Of a DNA stretch of 64,000 bases, positions 18,311 to 27,923 are shown in pieces. Where the stretch lies: assembly GCF_003366055.1 (NCBI RefSeq), contig NZ_CP025544.1, positions 665,278 through 729,277 of the forward strand. Reading direction: 5' to 3'. The stretch's first letter is position 1. Each line of letters opens with the position of its first letter. Source of the stretch: Candidatus Chromulinivorax destructor. Its GTDB lineage: Bacteria > Babelota > Babeliae > Babelales > Chromulinivoraceae. Made by a program: the position numbers and the translations under genes. Below the pieces are notes generated by a model, which worked only from the letters and a program-made list of their open reading frames with translations, did no database searches and was not told the DNA's origin.

Positions 18311-18940
18311 TTAAAAATAACTTGTTTCATATTTATAAATATTATCATGATAAATCGAATTACGAAGTTTAATGAGTTCAATTTTTAAAACATAATTACG
18401 AGCTTTTAGTTCACTGTGATCTGCGTGAAGATAATCTTCAAATTTATCAATTTTAGCTAAATCTTTAACGACTTGATTAAAGTATGCTTTGCATTTTTGT
18501 TTTAATTTTTTAGATATTCCATAAAGCTCTGGAGTTGTGTGAATGCATTGGACAATGCTTGGATTATCAAAAGCTAAAGCATATCGTTGTTGAATTTCTG
18601 CATGAAGCTGCATTGCATTGTAGCAGTGTTTATGAGTTTTAATATATTGCAAAAATGATCGTAGTTCAGGAACGACTTGTAACTGTTCTTCTGACTTTTT
18701 ATCATTCACTCTCATGTACCTTCTGCATCGAATGAGGTCAACTCGTATTGCAGATAAGAGTTTGTCAACAGACAAATCGGTGCTTGCAAAAATAGATGAC
18801 ATGACATCATAATTTTCTAAATTATTTTTGTCTGCTTGCATGAATGCTTGAAAAGGGTTTTTACTTAAAAAATCATCTTGATTATAACAGATGGTTAATG
18901 AAAAGCAGGAGATTAAAAATCCAAAAATAAAAGATTTCAT
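18311..18940 (-). CDS. Secreted protein of unknown function
   Basis: The 209-aa protein has a signal peptide (MKSFIFGFLISCFSLTIC). The mature region is mostly helical and charged, with RVDLIRCRRYMRVND and HADHSELKARNYVLKIELIKLR. It lies 30 bases upstream of the coiled-coil gene on the same strand, so the two may be co-transcribed. No motif links it to a known family. Confidence 0.7.
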   Translation of the reverse strand: MKSFIFGFLISCFSLTICYNQDDFLSKNPFQAFMQADKNNLENYDVMSSIFASTDLSVDKLLSAIRVDLIRCRRYMRVNDKKSEEQLQVVPELRSFLQYIKTHKHCYNAMQLHAEIQQRYALAFDNPSIVQCIHTTPELYGISKKLKQKCKAYFNQVVKDLAKIDKFEDYLHADHSELKARNYVLKIELIKLRNSIYHDNIYKYETSYF

Positions 18941-19149
18941 AAATGTTCCAAAATGTATTGATGTCGTACATTACTATTATTTTAAATTATAGCAGAAATA
19001 AAAAAAGTAATACGAATTCATATAAAAATCGTGCATCACTATGTAGAGAGTCATTTTTATTGTAGGCAGGAATATTTTTTTGATTGAATAATTTTTTTAT
19101 AAAAATGGCTGTGATATACTTGTATTTTATACATTCAACAAAAAGGCTT

Positions 19150-19980
19150 ATGGAAAAACTTACACTTGATCAAGTATCACAATTTCAATCTTTAATTTAT
19201 GATTATTACGCTGCCAATCGTCGTGATTTTATATGGCGACAGGATGTTACTCCGTATAGAATTGTAATTTCAGAAGTTATGTTACAGCAAACACAAACGG
19301 CACGTGTAGTTCCTAAATTTGAAAATTGGTTACAAAAATTTCCCGATTTTCTGACTTTAGCTCAAGCATCAACTTATGATGTTTTAACTGCATGGCAAGG
19401 CCTTGGTTACAATCGAAGAGGGCTTGCTCTTTTAAAAATAGCTCAAATCGTTGTCGATGAATATAACGGACAGCTACCAAATGATCCAGTTGTACTGCAA
19501 ACATTTCCTGCAATTGGGCCAAACACAGCAGGCTCTATTTGCGCCTTTGCTTTTAATAATCCAATTATGTTTATCGAAACCAATATTCGCACAGTCTACA
19601 CGCATACTTTTTTTCAAGGACAATCGGAAATTAGCGACAAGCAATTATTACCGTTAATAGCACAAACAATTGATCAAAATAATGCTCGAGAGTGGTATTA
19701 TGCCTTGATGGATTATGGAGTTCATCTTAAGCAAAATTTGCCACGCATTAATGCTGCAAGTAAACATTATACCAAACAATCAAAGTTTGAAGGTTCAAAA
19801 CGCCAAGTTCGTGGTGCTATTATTAAAATATTAACAGAGTTAAAGCAAGTTGATCAAGCAACTCTTGTTGAATTATTGGATTTTCAGTTACCTGAAAACA
19901 AACATGATCGCTATAAAATTATACAAGATCTTATTGATGAAAAAGTTATTTATAATCAACGTGGCGTTATATCTTTATAG
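19150..19980 (+). CDS. mutY: MutY-like adenine DNA glycosylase without an iron-sulfur cluster
   Basis: An HhH-GPD superfamily glycosylase that would remove adenine opposite 8-oxoguanine. From the ATG at 19150, preceded by AAGG, it has 276 aa, against about 350 for E. coli MutY. The catalytic-Glu segment SEVMLQQTQTARVVPKF and the helix-hairpin-helix FPAIGPNTAGSI are present. The position of the catalytic Asp (LDGNV in E. coli) reads IETNIRTVY, with Glu. After MDYGVHL there are no cysteines where the 4Fe-4S ligands normally lie, and the C-terminal NUDIX-like domain is missing. Clusterless MutY proteins are known, but substrate specificity is less sure here. Confidence 0.8.
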   Translation: MEKLTLDQVSQFQSLIYDYYAANRRDFIWRQDVTPYRIVISEVMLQQTQTARVVPKFENWLQKFPDFLTLAQASTYDVLTAWQGLGYNRRGLALLKIAQIVVDEYNGQLPNDPVVLQTFPAIGPNTAGSICAFAFNNPIMFIETNIRTVYTHTFFQGQSEISDKQLLPLIAQTIDQNNAREWYYALMDYGVHLKQNLPRINAASKHYTKQSKFEGSKRQVRGAIIKILTELKQVDQATLVELLDFQLPENKHDRYKIIQDLIDEKVIYNQRGVISL

Positions 19981-20113
19981 CACGGTAAATATCGAATCAA
20001 ATAGTTTGGCATGCTTTATTTTGTAAATGTTTAGTAAACTTTAATTGTTTCCTATCTGAAATATTTAATATACTTATACATAAGAAGTAATAAAAATATT
20101 TTTAGGTGGAAAA

Positions 20114-21367
20114 ATGATTAAAAATTTAAAATTGTATATTGCTATCATGCTTTATTGCTTTTACATACCAGTAACTATAACTCAAGAAATTCAAGATAAA
20201 AATTCGATTCAAAATTTGATTTTTACTTATATTGATCATTATAAAAAAGAAAATGATGCTTTTGATTTTCTACAGGAGCAACAACTTATTTCGATATCTT
20301 TTTATGATTATTTATTAAAAAATTTAGTTCAAGATACAGATAGCCAGAGTCAAGATGCAAATTTTGGAGACGTTATAACACAAGCCCAAGAGCTAGTTTG
20401 TGACACAATGAAAGAGCCTTTTTTATCAACTTTATCAAGAGAAGTTCTTTTTTTTAACAATAGTTTAGCTGAAATTAAAGATCCTATTTTTTTATATGTA
20501 GTGAATCATCAAGATTCTGATTTTATAAAATATTCTATGTATCAATGGCTTAAAGAGTGGGCCAAGAGTAAATATTCTAATCAGTATGATAATTTAAGTA
20601 ATATTGTTTTTAAACGGCGAACAGACATATTACAAATACTTGTGGATGCAAAGGTAAATATTAACATAAAAGATATCAATGGTGACACACCATTGTTTTG
20701 GGCTGTTACTCATAATGATTTTCAATCAGCAAAGCTGCTTGTTAAGGGTGGAGCAGAGTTGAATGAGCAAGATGAGTATGGATTTACTTTTCTGCATGAT
20801 GCTGTAGATAAAGGGTATAATGAAATAGCCTATGCGTTTATTCATGAACCAGCAATTAAACTTGATCTTCAAGATAAGCTTGGCAGAACTCCTTTATGTA
20901 TAGCTGTTATAAAAAATAGACCTCAAATCATTCAAGAGCTTATACAGGCGAAAGCTGATTTAACGATTCAAGACAATAGAGGGACACCTTTAATGGAAGC
21001 GGCTGTCCAAAACCGACTAGAAATTGTAGATATGCTGATTAAAGCAGGAGCAAATCTCAATACAAGAAATCTTGATGGCTATACACCATTATGTATGGCT
21101 GTTTTATGCAATAACAAAGATGTAGTAAAAAAGTTAATTCAAGGTAGAGCTGGTGTTAATAAAAAATCTCAAGACTTAGCTCCATTGCATATTGCATCAC
21201 GTAAGAATTTTATAGAAATTGCGCAGCTTTTAATTGATTTTGGGGCAGATCTTAGAGCGCAAGACAGTCTAGGCAGAACTGCTAAAGATTTTGCAACTAC
21301 ACCTGAAATGAAAAACATATTTGATAAAGCACAAAATAAAAAAAGAAAAAGAAGCGAAGTTTCTTAA
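20114..21367 (+). CDS. Secreted ankyrin protein with a shared N-terminal domain (paralogue C), NLS-like tail
   Basis: The 417-aa protein has a signal peptide (about 1-25). The same N-terminal domain as at 9855 and 11123 follows: DFLQEQQLISISFYDYLL, DPIFLYVVNHQDSDFIKYS and MYQWLKEWAKSK. About seven ankyrin repeats fill residues 180-405, several with the consensus GYTPLCMAVLCNNKDVVKKL. The C-terminus is QNKKRKRSEVS, which matches a classical monopartite nuclear localisation signal (KKRKR). In a bacterium this is only suggestive, but it fits a protein delivered into a eukaryotic cell. A terminator follows the stop. Confidence 0.85.
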   Translation: MIKNLKLYIAIMLYCFYIPVTITQEIQDKNSIQNLIFTYIDHYKKENDAFDFLQEQQLISISFYDYLLKNLVQDTDSQSQDANFGDVITQAQELVCDTMKEPFLSTLSREVLFFNNSLAEIKDPIFLYVVNHQDSDFIKYSMYQWLKEWAKSKYSNQYDNLSNIVFKRRTDILQILVDAKVNINIKDINGDTPLFWAVTHNDFQSAKLLVKGGAELNEQDEYGFTFLHDAVDKGYNEIAYAFIHEPAIKLDLQDKLGRTPLCIAVIKNRPQIIQELIQAKADLTIQDNRGTPLMEAAVQNRLEIVDMLIKAGANLNTRNLDGYTPLCMAVLCNNKDVVKKLIQGRAGVNKKSQDLAPLHIASRKNFIEIAQLLIDFGADLRAQDSLGRTAKDFATTPEMKNIFDKAQNKKRKRSEVS

Positions 21368-21411
21368 ACATTTAAAAGTTTTATAATGTTCATAATTAAT
21401 TTTATATATTT

Positions 21412-21443
21412 GCATCTGATATAAAAATCAGATGCGATTTTTT
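21412..21443 (+). terminator. Intrinsic terminator after ankyrin paralogue C
   Basis: GCATCTGAT (21412-21420) and ATCAGATGC (21427-21435) form a perfect nine-pair stem, followed by a run of T residues. Confidence 0.85.
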
Positions 21444-21504
21444 GTAACTATGGTATCGTTATTTCATATTAAAAAGCTTTATTGTTTACGAAAAAATTAT
21501 AGCT

Positions 21505-24240
21505 ATGCCTACACAATCACCAGTTTTTATTATTGATGGATCATCATTTTTATACCGAGCATATTATGGTATGCGTCCTTTGCAAACGTCGCAAGGAGTA
21601 TCGGTGCAAGCAGTTTATAGCTTTTGTCGGATGATTCGTAAGATAATAAAAGACTTTAATGTGGAGCATATTGTCGTAGTGTGGGATAGCAAAGGCAAGA
21701 ACGTACGCCATGAAATTTTTCCTGAATACAAAGCAACTCGTCAAGCACCGCCAGTAGATCTTTTTGAACAAAAAGAGTTAATATTGCAGTTTCTTACCCA
21801 AATTAAAATGGCGCAACTATCACAAGTTGGTATTGAGGCCGATGATTTAATTGGTTCGCTTGCTAAAAAATTTAACGATCTTGGTTGCCAGATTATGATT
21901 GTCTCTGGTGATAAAGATTTAGCGCAAATCGTTACGAATGATGCGATTAAAATATTTGATGCGTTTAAAGAAAAAGTTGTCAACGAAGAACAGTTAGTTA
22001 CACAGTACGGATTTCCGTTATCAAAATTACCATTTTATTTTTCGTTGTTAGGCGACGCCTCAGATAACATTCCTGGTGTTAAAGGTATTGGTAAAAAAGG
22101 TGCAACAGATTTAGTTATCCAATTTGATAGCCTTGATGATTTGTATGCAAATATAGATAAAGTTACTAAGGCACGCACGAAAGAACTCTTGCTTGCGCAA
22201 AAAGATAATGCCTATCTCAGTTTAGATCTTTTTACGCTTCGTAATTATGATGTTGCAACGACATTAGATGATACTCAGTTTGATGAAGCTAACTGGGAGC
22301 TAACAATTCCTTTACTCAAAACATTGGAGTTTAAAACGTTAGTTGCTGATATAGAGAAAAAAAGTGTGAAGGTTGAGCAAAAAAATCCATCTCAGCAAAA
22401 TTTATTTGAACAAGCTCCTCAATTTTTACATGATATCTACAATTTTCAGCTTGTTACCAGTCTAGATAGTTTACTTGATGTGTGTGCAAAAATAGAAGCA
22501 GCAGGGGCATTTGCAATTGATACCGAGACAACAGGTCTTGACCCTATGGTTAATGAATGTGTTGGTATTTCGATTGCAATAGAGCCTGGCACAGCTTATT
22601 ACATTCCCTTTGGTCACACAACAGATGAAGTGCAATTACCATTACAAGATCTTAAAGAGCACCTTGCTCCAGTGTTTATTAATCGAACTATTAAGAAATA
22701 TTTACATCACGCAAAGTTTGATCAAGTTGTCTTGCATCAAATAGGATTGCCTCTTGCAGGTGTAACCTTTGATACGTTAATTGCAGCAAGCTTACTTGTA
22801 CAAGATTGGCAAAAAAAAGGGCTTAAAACGTTATCAGAATTTTATTTTGATGAAACAATGTTGACGTACGAAGAGATGGTTAAAGAGTTTAAAGTTTCTA
22901 ATTTTGCAGGTATTTCGCTGCAAGCTGCAACTCGCTATGCAGCTGCCGATGCACACCAAACACTTAAATTATACCATGTTTTTTATGCTGAGCTTGAAAA
23001 GCAAAATCTATTATCTTTGTTTAATACCATTGAAATGCCTGTTAATGAAATTTTAGTAGCGATGCAAATTGAGGGCATTTATTGTAATACAAAAATTTTA
23101 GCAACATTAGACACTTTGGTTTCTCAAGATTTAATAAAGATAGAAGCTGAGATTGCCCAGTATATTGATGAACCAATCAACCTTAATTCACCAAAACAAA
23201 TTAAAGAGTTGCTGTTTGACAAACTGAACTTACCAACACAAAAAAAGAGTGCAAAAAAAACAGGCTACTCAACTGATGCCCAGGTTTTGCATACACTTTC
23301 AAAAATACATCCAGTTCCGGGTTTAATTTTAAAGTATCGTGAACTTTTTAAGTTAAAAAGCACCTATATTGAGAGTTTACCAACCTATATAAATTCATTG
23401 ACGCATAAAATTCATACATCGTTTAATCAGGCCTTAGTTGCAACTGGTCGTCTATCCAGTTCAAATCCAAATTTGCAAAATATTCCAACGGGTGACTTAG
23501 GTTATCCTATGGACATTCGATCTGCGTTTCAGGCAGAGCCAGGACATGTTTTGCTTGCAGCCGATTATTCTCAAATTGAGTTAAGAATTTTAGCCCATAT
23601 GAGCAAGGACGAAACGCTTCTTGATGCATTTAGACTTAATAAAGATATTCATACACAAACTGCAGCAAAAATATTTGATACGCACGATAGTCAGATTTCT
23701 TCTACACAAAGAACAGTTGGCAAGACGATTAACTTTAGTATTTTATATGGCTTAACATCGTATGGACTGTCAAAAAGTTTAGAGATTCCTTATAAGGATG
23801 CAGAAAAATATATTGCTACCTATTTTGCGCAGTATCCTGGCATTGTCCAATGGATTGATGAAACAATTGAATTTACAAAAACTCATGGCTTTGTTACCAC
23901 CTTGTATGGCAGAAAGCGATATATTCCAGGTATTTATGAAAAAAACAGAACACTGTTTGACCTTGCAAAGCGTATGGCAATCAATTCACCTGTTCAAGGA
24001 ACAGCAGCTGAAATTATTAAAATTGGCATGATTAATTTAGAAAAAAATCTTGTTGAGCATAACCTGCAAGCAAAAATTCTTTTACAAATTCATGACGAAC
24101 TTATACTTTCTGTGCCATCTGATGAGGTTGATAAAGTGTCGCAAGTTGTTAAAGACTCTTTAGAATCAGTTGTTTCATGGGAAATTCCGTTGACAGTTCA
24201 AATTAAAACAGGTTTAAACTGGCATGATATTACAAAATAA
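21505..24240 (+). CDS. polA: DNA polymerase I
   Basis: The repair and Okazaki-processing polymerase, 911 aa with all three domains. The 5'-nuclease is at about 1-290 (FIIDGSSFLYRAYYG, VSGDKDLAQIV, GIGKKGATDLV). The 3'-5' proofreading exonuclease has an intact Exo I, FAIDTETTGLDP, near 335-346. The family A polymerase has motif A LLAADYSQIELRILAHM near 685, the O-helix RTVGKTINFSILYG, and motif C QIHDELILSVP near 860. Many reduced genomes lose the proofreading residues, but here they are kept. The start ATG begins directly at the conserved nuclease N-terminus. Confidence 0.97.
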   Translation: MPTQSPVFIIDGSSFLYRAYYGMRPLQTSQGVSVQAVYSFCRMIRKIIKDFNVEHIVVVWDSKGKNVRHEIFPEYKATRQAPPVDLFEQKELILQFLTQIKMAQLSQVGIEADDLIGSLAKKFNDLGCQIMIVSGDKDLAQIVTNDAIKIFDAFKEKVVNEEQLVTQYGFPLSKLPFYFSLLGDASDNIPGVKGIGKKGATDLVIQFDSLDDLYANIDKVTKARTKELLLAQKDNAYLSLDLFTLRNYDVATTLDDTQFDEANWELTIPLLKTLEFKTLVADIEKKSVKVEQKNPSQQNLFEQAPQFLHDIYNFQLVTSLDSLLDVCAKIEAAGAFAIDTETTGLDPMVNECVGISIAIEPGTAYYIPFGHTTDEVQLPLQDLKEHLAPVFINRTIKKYLHHAKFDQVVLHQIGLPLAGVTFDTLIAASLLVQDWQKKGLKTLSEFYFDETMLTYEEMVKEFKVSNFAGISLQAATRYAAADAHQTLKLYHVFYAELEKQNLLSLFNTIEMPVNEILVAMQIEGIYCNTKILATLDTLVSQDLIKIEAEIAQYIDEPINLNSPKQIKELLFDKLNLPTQKKSAKKTGYSTDAQVLHTLSKIHPVPGLILKYRELFKLKSTYIESLPTYINSLTHKIHTSFNQALVATGRLSSSNPNLQNIPTGDLGYPMDIRSAFQAEPGHVLLAADYSQIELRILAHMSKDETLLDAFRLNKDIHTQTAAKIFDTHDSQISSTQRTVGKTINFSILYGLTSYGLSKSLEIPYKDAEKYIATYFAQYPGIVQWIDETIEFTKTHGFVTTLYGRKRYIPGIYEKNRTLFDLAKRMAINSPVQGTAAEIIKIGMINLEKNLVEHNLQAKILLQIHDELILSVPSDEVDKVSQVVKDSLESVVSWEIPLTVQIKTGLNWHDITK

Positions 24241-24265
24241 AGCATTGTACTCATTTGAATTAAAT

Positions 24266-24293
24266 TTGACTCTTAATCTATTGATATTATAAA
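24266..24293 (+). promoter_or_regulatory. Sigma-70-type promoter TTGACT-N16-TATAAA
   Basis: TTGACT (24266-24271) and TATAAA (24288-24293) are 16 bases apart and upstream of the secreted-protein gene at 24346. Transcription would start near 24300. Confidence 0.6.
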
Positions 24294-24345
24294 GCCTTAA
24301 ACGTTAGACTGATGACAAGTTGCATTTTTCTAAAAAGGGGGAATT

Positions 24346-24897
24346 ATGAAAAAAGTAGTAATGAGCATTGCAGTTCTTGTAATGATGGCGCCTGTATTCT
24401 GTTCTGATGAGGTTATAGCTGAAGAGCAGGTTGAAGTAGTTGTTCAAGCAAAAAAAGCTATTAAAAAAGAAGCTGTAAAAGAGCCTGTAAAGTTAGAGCG
24501 AAAATTATTTGTTAACTATCTTGATAATCCAATGACTCTATTTTTTGTTGATAAAAGTAATAAACAGCGTAATTATGTTATTCCGGCAGGAGTATCTCGC
24601 ATTGTCGATTGTATTGTAGAGCAAGTTAAAAAAGTAACTTATTTTGACAGGCATCAAGAAAAGGTCGTTGCAATTCCAGTTGCTAAGTTACAAGAAAATG
24701 CGGTAATTATTTTTAATCTTGATAATAAAGTAGAGTTTTTTAATTTTGTAAATATTCAGCAAAAGCAAGAAATGATAAAAAAAACTAAAGCTGTTTTGCA
24801 AAAAGTTCGATTCTCAACTCCTTGGGATAAAACCTTAATTGAAAAACTGGTTAAAAAAGTTGAAGATCTTTCTGAACAAACCATATACAGACAATAA
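24346..24897 (+). CDS. Secreted/periplasmic protein of unknown function
   Basis: The 183-aa protein has a signal peptide (MKKVVMSIAVLVMMAPVFCS). It has a Lys/Glu/Val-rich linker (KKAIKKEAVKEPVKLERK), then a compact beta-rich domain (LFVNYLDNPMTLFFVDKSNKQ, VIPAGVSRIVDCI) and a helical C-terminus. A strong Shine-Dalgarno sequence (AAAAGGGGGAATT) and its own promoter suggest good expression. The linker could span the periplasm or bind peptidoglycan. No family is recognised. Confidence 0.75.
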   Translation: MKKVVMSIAVLVMMAPVFCSDEVIAEEQVEVVVQAKKAIKKEAVKEPVKLERKLFVNYLDNPMTLFFVDKSNKQRNYVIPAGVSRIVDCIVEQVKKVTYFDRHQEKVVAIPVAKLQENAVIIFNLDNKVEFFNFVNIQQKQEMIKKTKAVLQKVRFSTPWDKTLIEKLVKKVEDLSEQTIYRQ

Positions 24898-24958
24898 TTC
24901 ACACCTCAGATTGAGACTATTCATCTTCTTTTATCGTATTAAATTTTGAATTTATAGA

Positions 24959-24987
24959 TTGACTTTTGATTGGTTACCAGGCACAAT
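24959..24987 (+). promoter_or_regulatory. Promoter TTGACT-N17-CACAAT upstream of rpmA
   Basis: TTGACT (24959-24964) and CACAAT (24982-24987) are 17 bases apart. The leader of about 65 nt contains the inverted pair TATAGT / ACTATA around a T tract (about 25010), which could form a small hairpin. Confidence 0.5.
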
Positions 24988-25062
24988 TAAAAAGGAAATC
25001 TATAGTTTTTTTACTATAATAAATGTTCAATAAATCAGAAATTTAATTTAAAGGATGCAACG

Positions 25063-25326
25063 ATGGCAACCAGTAAAACCGGCGGTTCGACCTCGAATGG
25101 CCGTGAGAGTCACAGTAAGCGTCTTGGTGTCAAACTTTATGGTGGACAACAAGTATTAGCAGGCCAAATTATAATTCGTCAACGTGGTACAAAATTCCAT
25201 CCAGGACTTTTAGTAGGGCGTGGAAAAGATGATACATTATTTGCTTTATCAGCAGGTGTTATTAAGTTTCATAAAGGTAAGAAGAATAGAAGTTTCGTTT
25301 CTGTTCAACGTAATCTTGTGAGCTAA
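25063..25326 (+). CDS. rpmA: 50S ribosomal protein bL27
   Basis: A small basic ribosomal protein near the peptidyl-transferase centre, 87 aa. It begins [20 protein letters not shown] and has the conserved [23 protein letters not shown] core. The gene has an AAAGGA ribosome site. The usual partner rplU (bL21) is not adjacent. secF follows 63 bases later on the same strand. Confidence 0.97.
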   Translation: MATSKTGGSTSNGRESHSKRLGVKLYGGQQVLAGQIIIRQRGTKFHPGLLVGRGKDDTLFALSAGVIKFHKGKKNRSFVSVQRNLVS

Positions 25327-25389
25327 ATTTTTTCTCGAATTCTGTATTTTTTATTTTTAAAGTTAGAACCTAAGCCCTTGGAGAGTATA

Positions 25390-26253
25390 ATGTTCCACTT
25401 TTCACAATATCGCATACAAAGCGCGTTATTATCTTTACTTGTTATTTTTGCTGGTATTTCAGCTTATATTTACAATGGAGGTTTTCGATATAGCGTAGAC
25501 TTTACAGGCGGAACCGATATCAGAATGAGATTCGATAAACCTGAAAATACCGCCGCAATTAAAAAAGCGATACATGATGAATGGAACGGCACGGTTTATA
25601 ATATAATAGACGCTAATGAAATTATCATTAGAATCCAAGATACGCCTGAAACTACTGACAATTTAGATCAAAAAATACAAGCGACTGTAGATGCAGTTTC
25701 GATTGATAATCCTGGCAAAATTCTTCAAAAAAGCAGTTTGAGTAGTGCAGTTGGAGATTCGTTAAGAAATTCATCAATCAAAGCTATTTTAATAGCATTG
25801 GCATTAATGTTAGTATACATTGCGATGCGTTTTAGATTTGCATTTGCTATAGGTGCAGTAGTTGCATTATTTCATGATGCTCTTGCTGTTCTTGCTTGCT
25901 TTTTAATCATAAATCGTCCAATTGATATCGATGTTGTTGCAGCTATCCTTGCGGTGCTTGGTTACTCAATCAATGATACGATTGTTATTTTTACTCAAAT
26001 TAGAAAAAATTTGGTATCAATGAAAGGCAAAGCTTTAGATGTTATTGTTGACACAAGTATCAACCAAACATTACGAAGAACGATTTTAACAAGCGCTTCA
26101 ACTTCGCTTGTTGTTGGATCAATGCTTATTTTTGGCGGAGATGCAATTCGAAGCTTGTCTCTTGCTATTCTTCTTGGTATTATTTTTGGCACATACTCTT
26201 CAATTTTCATTGCAAGCTCAATCATGATGCTATTTTATAAAGAAAATAAATAG
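25390..26253 (+). CDS. secF: Protein translocase subunit SecF
   Basis: An inner-membrane RND-type subunit that, with SecD, uses the proton-motive force to pull preproteins through SecYEG. From the ATG at 25390 it has 287 aa. The upstream GGAG (25380-25383) fits that start better than the TTG at 25378. There is a first membrane helix (about 12-30), the periplasmic P1-like domain with DFTGGTDIRMRF, then five C-terminal helices including the AILAVLGYSINDTIVIFTQIR segment. secD is not adjacent. The large exported repertoire in this window fits the need for this translocase. Confidence 0.95.
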   Translation: MFHFSQYRIQSALLSLLVIFAGISAYIYNGGFRYSVDFTGGTDIRMRFDKPENTAAIKKAIHDEWNGTVYNIIDANEIIIRIQDTPETTDNLDQKIQATVDAVSIDNPGKILQKSSLSSAVGDSLRNSSIKAILIALALMLVYIAMRFRFAFAIGAVVALFHDALAVLACFLIINRPIDIDVVAAILAVLGYSINDTIVIFTQIRKNLVSMKGKALDVIVDTSINQTLRRTILTSASTSLVVGSMLIFGGDAIRSLSLAILLGIIFGTYSSIFIASSIMMLFYKENK

Positions 26254-26283
26254 TTTTATAGCAATCAGTAAATAATTACATAT

Positions 26284-26350
26284 TAAATAGATAATAACAG
26301 ATATATTACAAACTCTTTGGAGCTTTTAATAACCTGTTATTATCTATTTA
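26284..26350 (+). repeat. Perfect 17-bp inverted repeat in the rho leader
   Basis: TAAATAGATAATAACAG (26284-26300) and CTGTTATTATCTATTTA (26334-26350) are exact reverse complements around a 33-base loop. The loop contains the only G-rich ribosome-site-like sequence (TTTGGAG, 26316-26322). The stem ends 17 bases before the GTG start of rho and has no T tail, so it is not a terminator. It may be an mRNA hairpin that controls rho translation, or a binding site for a dimeric regulator. Confidence 0.7.
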
Positions 26351-26367
26351 CTATAACCTCTCTTACC

Positions 26368-27786
26368 GTGGATACAAAGACCTTGCAAAATCCAAAAGAA
26401 ATTAAACGGCCTCGACCAACAAATATTCAAAAAAAATTACCCAATCCAAAAGAACTAACAAAAAAAGATATGTTAGAGATGGTCATTCAAGATCTTAATT
26501 TTACCGCAAAGCGTCTTGGTATAATTGGATCGAGCATGATGACCAAGGATCAACTTATTGAAGCTATTCTTGAAAATCAAAAAATTACTGAAAAATCAAT
26601 TTCTGTTTCAGGAGTTCTTGAAAAACTGCCTGATGGATTTGGTTTCTTACGCTTTCCTGAGTATGACTATATTTCAGGGCCAGATGATATTTATGTATCT
26701 CCAACTCAAATTCGTCGATTAAATTTACGAACAGGTGATACGATATCTGGTGAAATTAGGCCACCTAAAGAAAGCGAAAAATATTTTGCATTGCAAACTA
26801 TTGAAGCAGTTAATGGTCAAGATCCAGCACGAACAACAAGCAGAATAGATTTTGATCGTTTAACACCATTGCACCCTGATAAAAAATTCAACCTTGAATC
26901 ACAACCAGATTTTATATCAACGCGTATCATGGATATTTTTACACCGATAGGGAAAGGCCAACGAGGTTTAATTGTTGCTCCACCTAAAGTTGGTAAAACT
27001 GTTTTGATGAAAGAGATTGCAAAAAGTCTTCTTGCTGAAAATGAAAACATCTATCTGATTGTTTTGTCAATTGATGAACGTCCAGAAGAAAACACTGACA
27101 TGAAGCGTTCAATTACCAATAAAAACTCTGAAGTGGTAAGTTCTACATTTGATGAATCTCCAGAACGCCACGTACAAGTAGCAGAAATTGTTCTTGAAAA
27201 AGCTAAACGTTATGTTGAGTATGGACATGATGTGGTTATTCTTCTTGATTCTATTACTCGTTTAGCGCGTGCTTATAACACTATCTCACCGACATCAGGT
27301 AAGGTTTTAACTGGTGGTGTTGATGCAAATGCGTTACAACGACCAAAAAGATTTTTTGGTGCTGCTCGTAATGCAGAAGAAGGCGGATCGCTTACAATTA
27401 TTGCAACTGCGTTAATTGAAACTGGTTCTCGTATGGATGAAGTAATTTTTGAAGAGTTTAAAGGTACCGGTAACATGGAACTACATTTAACTCGAAAATT
27501 ATCAAACCGTCGTACGTATCCAGCATTTGATTTAATACCTTCAGGTACTCGTCGTGAAGATTTATTGTTAACTGATGAAGAACTGAATCATTCATGGGTA
27601 TTACATAAATTCTTATCGACCATGAATATTGTTGAAGGTATGGAATTCTTAATTGATAAAATGAAGCATACCAAAACAAATGAAGAGTTCTTTGCTACGA
27701 TGAGTAAAAAAGCTATTGCAGCTTCTTCAAACGGAAGTAACAATAACAACAATCATCATGGTAACGGGCATCATAAATCTGAATAA
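26368..27786 (+). CDS. rho: Transcription termination factor Rho
   Basis: A hexameric RNA-dependent ATPase that ends untranslated transcripts. From the GTG at 26368 it has 472 aa. A TTG at 26317 would add 17 residues and lies inside the inverted-repeat loop, so the start is uncertain. The Rho N-terminal helical domain ([20 protein letters not shown]), the CSD RNA-binding domain ([18 protein letters not shown]), Walker A APPKVGKT near residue 209 and the Q/R-loop region are all present. The C-terminus has an unusual low-complexity Asn/His tail ([16 protein letters not shown]). A strong terminator follows. Confidence 0.95.
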   Translation: MDTKTLQNPKEIKRPRPTNIQKKLPNPKELTKKDMLEMVIQDLNFTAKRLGIIGSSMMTKDQLIEAILENQKITEKSISVSGVLEKLPDGFGFLRFPEYDYISGPDDIYVSPTQIRRLNLRTGDTISGEIRPPKESEKYFALQTIEAVNGQDPARTTSRIDFDRLTPLHPDKKFNLESQPDFISTRIMDIFTPIGKGQRGLIVAPPKVGKTVLMKEIAKSLLAENENIYLIVLSIDERPEENTDMKRSITNKNSEVVSSTFDESPERHVQVAEIVLEKAKRYVEYGHDVVILLDSITRLARAYNTISPTSGKVLTGGVDANALQRPKRFFGAARNAEEGGSLTIIATALIETGSRMDEVIFEEFKGTGNMELHLTRKLSNRRTYPAFDLIPSGTRREDLLLTDEELNHSWVLHKFLSTMNIVEGMEFLIDKMKHTKTNEEFFATMSKKAIAASSNGSNNNNNHHGNGHHKSE

Positions 27787-27814
27787 ATTTGATATAAAAA
27801 ATTTATTTATAAAT

Positions 27815-27859
27815 AAAAAAGAACGATTCAAGTAAAAATATTTGAGTCGTTCTTTTTTT
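27815..27859 (+). terminator. Intrinsic terminator after rho
   Basis: AAAAAAGAACGATTCAA and TTTGAGTCGTTCTTTTTT form a long stem with one G·U pair and a T tail. Confidence 0.85.
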
Positions 27860-27923
27860 GTTAAAATACTAAACATATAGACTTATTTTAATAGTTCATT
27901 GGTTTAAGCATTACAATTATAGT

